Shown here: piece after piece, positions 59,301 through 64,000 of the stretch | How positions within the stretch are numbered: the first letter of the stretch is position 1 | Layout: the number at the start of each line of letters is the position of its first letter | Source of the DNA: Penaeus vannamei | Taxonomy: Eukaryota > Arthropoda > Malacostraca > Decapoda > Penaeidae | Direction of reading: 5' to 3' | Length of the DNA: 64,000 nt | Assembly: GCF_042767895.1 (NCBI RefSeq) | Contig: NC_091552.1 | Location: 26,262,556 to 26,326,555 of the forward strand | Translations under genes and position numbers: made by a program | Notes under the pieces: generated by a model | What the model was told of the DNA's origin: nothing | The model's input: only the letters and a program-made list of their open reading frames with translations | Databases searched by the model: none

Positions 59301-62300
59301 GGGAAGATGGAGAGGATGTGGAGTGGGGAGGGGATGGGAGGATGGGGGAAGGTGAGGAGGGATGGGAGGAGGATGGGGGGAAGGTGGGGAGGGGAATGGG
59401 AGGAGGGATGGGGAAGGTGGGAGGGAATGGGAAGGAGGAGGAAGGTGGGAGGGGATGGAAGGAGGATGGGAAGGTGGGAGGGGATGGGAGGAGGATGGGG
59501 AAGGTGGGAGGGCAATGGGAAGAGGATGGGGAAGGTGGGAGGAATGGGAGGAGGATGGGGAAGGTGGGAGGGAATGGAAGGAGGATGTGGAAGGTGGGGA
59601 GGATGGGAAGGAGGATAGAGGGGAAGGTGGGAGGGCATGGGAAGGAGGATGGGGGAAGATGGGGAGGGGATGTGGAAGGTGGGTTGGGAGGGAAGGAGGA
59701 TGGGGAAGGAGTGGGAGGAATGGGAGGAGGATGGGGAAGATGGGGAGGGGATGGGAGGAGGGATGTGGAAGGTGGAGATGGGAGGAAGGAGGATGGGGGA
59801 AGGTGGGAGGAATGGGAGGAGGATGGGGGAAGGTGGGGAGGGCATGGGAAGGTGGATGGGAGGTGGGGAGGAATGGGAGGAGGAGGAGGAAGGTGGGAGG
59901 GGATGGAAGGAGGATGGGGGAAGGTGGAAGGGGATAGGAGGAGGATGTAGAGAAGGTGGAGGGATGGGAGGAAGGATGAGGAGTGGGAGAGATCAGGAAG
60001 GAGGATGGGGAAGGTGGGAAGGCATGGGGGAGGAGGATGGGGAAGATCGGAGGATGGAAGGAGGATGGGGAAGGTGGAGGGGATAGGAAGGAGGATGTGT
60101 GGAAGGTGGGAGGGGATGGGGGAGGAGGATGTGGAAGGTGGGGAGGGGATGGGAGGATGTGGAAGGTGAAGGAGGGGATGGGAGGAGGATCGGAAGGTGG
60201 GATGGGATGGAAGGAGGATGGCGAAGATGGGAGGGGATGGAAGGAGGATGGGGAAGGTGGGAGGGGATGGGATGAGGATGGGGAAGGTGGGAGGGGATGG
60301 GATGAGGATGGGAAGGTGGGAGGGATGGAAGGAGGATGGGGAAGGTGGGAGGGGATGGAAGGAGGATGGGGAAGGTAGGGAATGGATGACGTGGAAGGTG
60401 GGAGGAATGGAGATGTGGAAGGTGGGAGGATGGGAGGAGGATGGGGAAGGTGGAGGGATAGGAGGAGGATGGGGAAGGTGGGAGGGCATGGGAGGAGGAT
60501 GGGGAAGATGGGAGGGGATGGGAGGAGGATGTGGAAGGTGGGATGGGAGGGAAGGAGGATGGGGAAGGTGGGAGGAATGGGAGGAGAATGGGGAAGGTGG
60601 GAGGGGATGGGAGGAGGATGTGGAAGGTGGGAGGGATAGGAAGAGGATGGGGAAGATGGGAGAGGATGTGGAAGGTGGGAGGGGATGGGAGGAGGATGGG
60701 GAAGGTGGGAGGGGATGGGAGGTGGATTGGGGAAGGTGGAGGGATGGGAGAGGATGGGGAAGGTGGGAGGGAATGGGAGGAGGAGGAAGGTGGGAGGGAT
60801 GGAAGGAGGATGGGGGGAAGGTGGGGAGGGATGGGGTGAGGTTGGGGTTGTGGTGGCAATGGGAAGAGGATGGGGAAGGTGGAGGGATGGGAGGAGGATG
60901 GGGAAGGTGGGAGTGGATTGGAAGGAGGATGTGGAAGGTGGGAGGGGATGGGAGGAGGATGGGAAGGTGGGAGGCATGGGAGGAGGATGGGGATGAGGGA
61001 GGGGATGTGGAAGGTGGGTTGGGAGGGGTAGGAGGATGGGGATGGTGGGTGGGATGGGAGGAGGGGGGGAAGATGGGAGGGGATGGGAGGAGGTTGTGGG
61101 TAGGTGGGATGGGTGGGAAGGAGGATGGGGAAGGTGGGAGGGGAATGGGAGGTGGTTGGGGGGAAGGTGGTGAGGGCTTGGGGGAGGTGGATGGGGAGTG
61201 GTGGGAGGGAATGGGAGGAGGAGGAGGAAGGTGGGAGGGGATGGATGGTGGATGGGGAGGGTATGATAGAGGAGGAGGATTGTGGAAGGTGGAAGGGGAT
61301 AGGAGGGAGGATGTAGAAGGTGGGTGGGGATGGGGTGGTGAGGAGGATGAAGGTGGTTGGGGGGATGGATGGAGGATGGGGAGAAGGTGGGATGGATGGT
61401 GGAGGAATGGGGAAGATCGGAGGGGATGGGAAGGAGGATGGGGAAGGTGGGAGGGGATTGGGAGGAGGATGTGGAAGGTGGGAGGGGATGGGAGGGAGGA
61501 TGTGGAAGGTGGGAGGGGATGGGAGGAGGATGTGGAAGGTGGGAGGGGATGGGAGGAGGATGCGGAAGGTGGGATGGGATGGGAGGAGGGGATGGCGAAG
61601 ATGGGAGGGGATTGGAAGGAGGATGGGGAAGGTGGGAGGGGATGGGAGATGAGGATGGGGAAGGTGGGAGGGGATGGGATGAGGATGGGGAAGGTGGAGG
61701 GATGGAAGGAGGATGGGAAGTGGGAGGGGATGGAAGGAGGATGGGAAGGTGGGAGGGGATAGGAGGAGGTTGTGGAAGGTGGGAGGGGATAGGGGGAGGA
61801 TGTGGAAGGTGGGAGGGGATGGAGGAGGATGGGGAAGATGGGAGGGGATGAAGGAGGATGGGGAAGGTGGGAGGGGATAGGAGGAGAATGTGGAAGGTGG
61901 GAGGGGATAGGGAGGAGAATGTGGAAGGTGGGAGGGGGATAGGGGGAGGATGTGGAAGGTGGGAGGGGATGGGAGGAGGATGTGGAAGGTGGGAGGGGAT
62001 GGGAGGAGGATGTGGAAGAGTGGGAGGGGATGGGATGGAGGATGTGGAAGGTGGGAGGGGGATGGGAGGAGAGATGGCAAAGATGGGGAGGGGATGGAAG
62101 GAGGATGGGGATGGTGGGAGGGGATAGGAGGAGGTTGTGGAAGGTGGGAGGGGATAGGGGGAGGATGTGGAAGGTGTGAGAGGGGATGGGAGGAGGATGG
62201 GGAAGATGGGAGGGGATGGAAGGAGGATGGGGAAGGTGGGAGGGGATAGGAGGAGTGATGTGGAAGGTGGGAGGGTGATAGGGGGAAGGGATGTGGAAGG
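56393..62300 (+). repeat. 30-bp G-rich minisatellite, about 195 units
   Basis: Tandem units of a 30-bp consensus made of aggatggggaaggtgggagg plus ggatgggagg. Common variants are gatgtggaagg for gatggggaagg, gaagatggg for gaaggtggg, and single-G indels. The plus strand is almost free of C, and each unit carries several GGG runs, so G-quadruplex potential is very high. Indels make all frames stop-poor, which explains the huge Pro/Ser/His-rich frames on the minus strand. There is no start context, splice site or non-repeat domain to support a gene. Confidence 0.95.
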
Positions 62301-63613
62301 CCTTCCCCATCCTCCATTCCATCCCCTCCCATCTTCGCCATCCTCCTCCCATCCCCTCCCACCTTCCAATCCTCCTCCCATCCCCTCCCACCTTCCCCCA
62401 TCCCTCCTCCCATCCCCTCCCACCTTCCCCATCCTCATCCCAATCCCCTCCCACCTTCCCCATCCTCATCCCATCCCCTCCCACCTTCCCCATCCTCCTT
62501 CCATCCCCTCCCACCTTCCCCATCCTCCTCCTTCCATCCCCTCCCACCTTCCCCCATCCTCCTCCCATCCTCTCCCCACCTTCCACATCCTCTCCCATCC
62601 CCTCCCACCTTTCCCCCCCATCCTCCTTCCATCCCCTCCCACCTTCCCCATCCTCAAATCCCATCCCCTCCCACTACTTCCCCATCCTCATCCCATCCCC
62701 TACCACCTTCCTCATCCTCCTCCCATCCCCTCCCACCTTCCACATCCTCCTTCCATCCCCTCCCACCTTCCCCATCCTCCTTCCCTCCCCTCCCATCTTT
62801 GTCATCCTCCTCCCATCCCCTCCCACCTTCCACATCCTCCTCCCATCCCCTCCCACCTTCCACATCCTCCTCCCATCCCCTCCCACCTTCCACATCCTCC
62901 TCCCATCCCCTCCCACCCTTCCACATCCTCCCCTATCCCCTCCCACCTTCCCCATCCTCCTTCTATCCCCTCCCATCTTCGCCATCCTCCTCCCATCCCC
63001 TCCCACCTTCCGCATCCTTCTCCCATCCCCTCCCACCTTCCACATCCTCCTCCCATCCCCCTCCCACCCCTTCTACATCCTCCTCCCATCCCCTCCCACC
63101 TTCCACATCCTCCTCCCATCCCCTCCACACCTTCTCCATCCTCCTCCTATCCCCTCCCATCTTCAGCCATCCCTCCTCCCACGCCCTCCCACCTTCCACA
63201 TCCTCCTCCCATCCCCTCCCACCTTCCCCATCTCTCCTCCCATCCTCCTTCTATCCCCTCCCACCTTCCCCATCCTCCTCTCCCATCCCCTCCACCTTCC
63301 CCCCCCCATCCTCCTATCCATCCCCTCCACCTTCCACATCCTCCTCCCATCCCTATCACCTTCCACATCCTCCTCCATCCTCCTCCCATCCCCTCCCAAT
63401 TCCTTCCCCATCCTCCTCCCATCCCTCCACCTTCCACACATCCTCCTTCCATCCCCTCCCACCTTCCCCATCCTCCTTCCATCCCCTCCCATCTTTGCCA
63501 TCCTCCTCCCATCCCCTCCCACCTTCCACATCCTCCTCCCATCCCCTCCCACCTTCCACATCCTCCTCCCATCCCCTCCCACCTTCCACATCCTCCTCCC
63601 ATCCCCTCCCACC
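62301..63613 (-). repeat. Same 30-bp minisatellite, inverted segment
   Basis: At 62300/62301 the array switches strand through a perfect ggaagg|ccttcc palindrome, and the C-rich complement then runs on the plus strand for about 44 units. The end at 63613 is abrupt against coding-derived piggyBac sequence. Together with the left arm it could fold as a very large hairpin, or the switch may mark an assembly join. Confidence 0.93.
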
Positions 63614-64000
63614 AGCCTCTGGTGATGGTTGACAATAATGTCAGGATGAAGGGGATGGACATGAGGGACCAGCTGGCTCAGTCTTATTCATCCTTTTGGA
63701 AGTCCAAGTGGACTACAAAAGTCTTTTACAAACTGATAGTGATGGCAGTCGTCAATTCTTTCTCGGTGCACAAAGCACTGGGAAGGATTTGACTCAATGG
63801 GCCTTCAGAAAGGGGTTCATTCATGAGCTCCTCCACAGAGCATATCATCCGTGAGCCAAACTTGGGAGAGGGCTGTCTCCAGGAAGGAAACAACGTCCAC
63901 ACTCAGGCAAAGAAAAGAAACGAGCCATTTGTGGCCACTGCCAAGTGGCACTTTGCCAATACGGTTGTTTTAAGGCCTATCATAACCTTGAAAATTATGA
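63614..64000 (+). pseudogene. piggyBac-type transposase, C-terminal fragment
   Basis: From about 63616 the plus strand reads PLVMVDNNVRMKGMDMRDQL, then AQSYSSFWKSKWTTKVFYKL, then IVMAVVNSFSVHKALGRI and a stop. In the +1-shifted frame from ~63788 it continues DLTQWAFRKGFIHELLHRAY, stop, then KRAICGHCQVALCQYGCFKA and YHNLENY at the window edge. The M-GVD--DQL--SY----KS--W----F--L---AVVN-Y pattern and the closing C--C---LC---CF--YH zinc-binding motif are typical of piggyBac (DDE_Tnp_1_7) transposases. The N-terminal catalytic part is replaced by the minisatellite on the left. One frameshift and one in-frame stop make it a relic. Confidence 0.8.

Noticed and set aside
56317..62664. A 2115-codon Pro/Ser/His-rich open frame and similar frames of 2021, 1152 and 806 codons
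   Set aside because: They lie in a 30-bp repeat with no stop codon in its consensus in any frame. Different frames are open over the same DNA and indels simply move between them, so this is not evidence for a mucin-like gene.

Overview
This is a repeat-dominated window of a nuclear eukaryotic genome. It has spliced exons with GT-AG introns, two runs of exactly 500 N (scaffolding gaps at 27352-27851 and 53575-54074), non-LTR retrotransposons and satellites. Arrays of CCTAA (the complement of the arthropod telomere repeat TTAGG), a very high simple-repeat content and an anillin gene point to an arthropod. A decapod crustacean such as a penaeid shrimp is my best guess, but that is inference.

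Layout. 1-3840: an AT-rich long-monomer satellite, minus orientation, badly eroded. 3841-5760: telomere-like CCTAA and variant repeats grading into a ~125-bp satellite that carries CCTAA runs inside each monomer. 5761-16621: about 18 monomers of a ~0.51-0.62 kb satellite (TAATGA-like body plus a non-simple core), mostly plus orientation. 16622-26270: composite retroelement block, copy A. 26271-34975: satellite again, with a gap and several orientation switches. 34976-43595: the same composite block in opposite orientation, copy B. 43596-56077: low-copy DNA holding the last exons of an anillin gene on the minus strand, a hAT-like relic, a TTAA-flanked MITE and microsatellites. 56104-64000: a piggyBac-like end, a 7.2-kb G-rich 30-bp minisatellite that inverts at 62300/62301, and a decayed piggyBac transposase C-terminus.

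The composite block holds two divergent, head-to-head retroelement gene sets. One side has a CCHC gag (ORF1) followed by an ORF2 with AP-endonuclease, reverse transcriptase (YADD) and RNase H, a hairpin 3' UTR and an AACTG-repeat tail, as in I-group non-LTR elements. The other side has a second, unrelated CCHC gag-like ORF followed by ~1.7 kb of GC-rich non-coding sequence and no recognisable pol. A ~1.16 kb spacer with strong inverted repeats separates them. Both copies are broken and share at least one premature stop, so the whole block was duplicated after partial decay. Copy B has lost almost all of the endonuclease.

The only convincing host gene is anillin. Six consecutive exons with matching splice phases give 337 codons of its anillin-homology and PH domains, plus one more putative upstream exon. 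Nearly all the many Ile/Met-rich or Pro/Ser/His-rich open frames are artefacts of stop-poor repeats.
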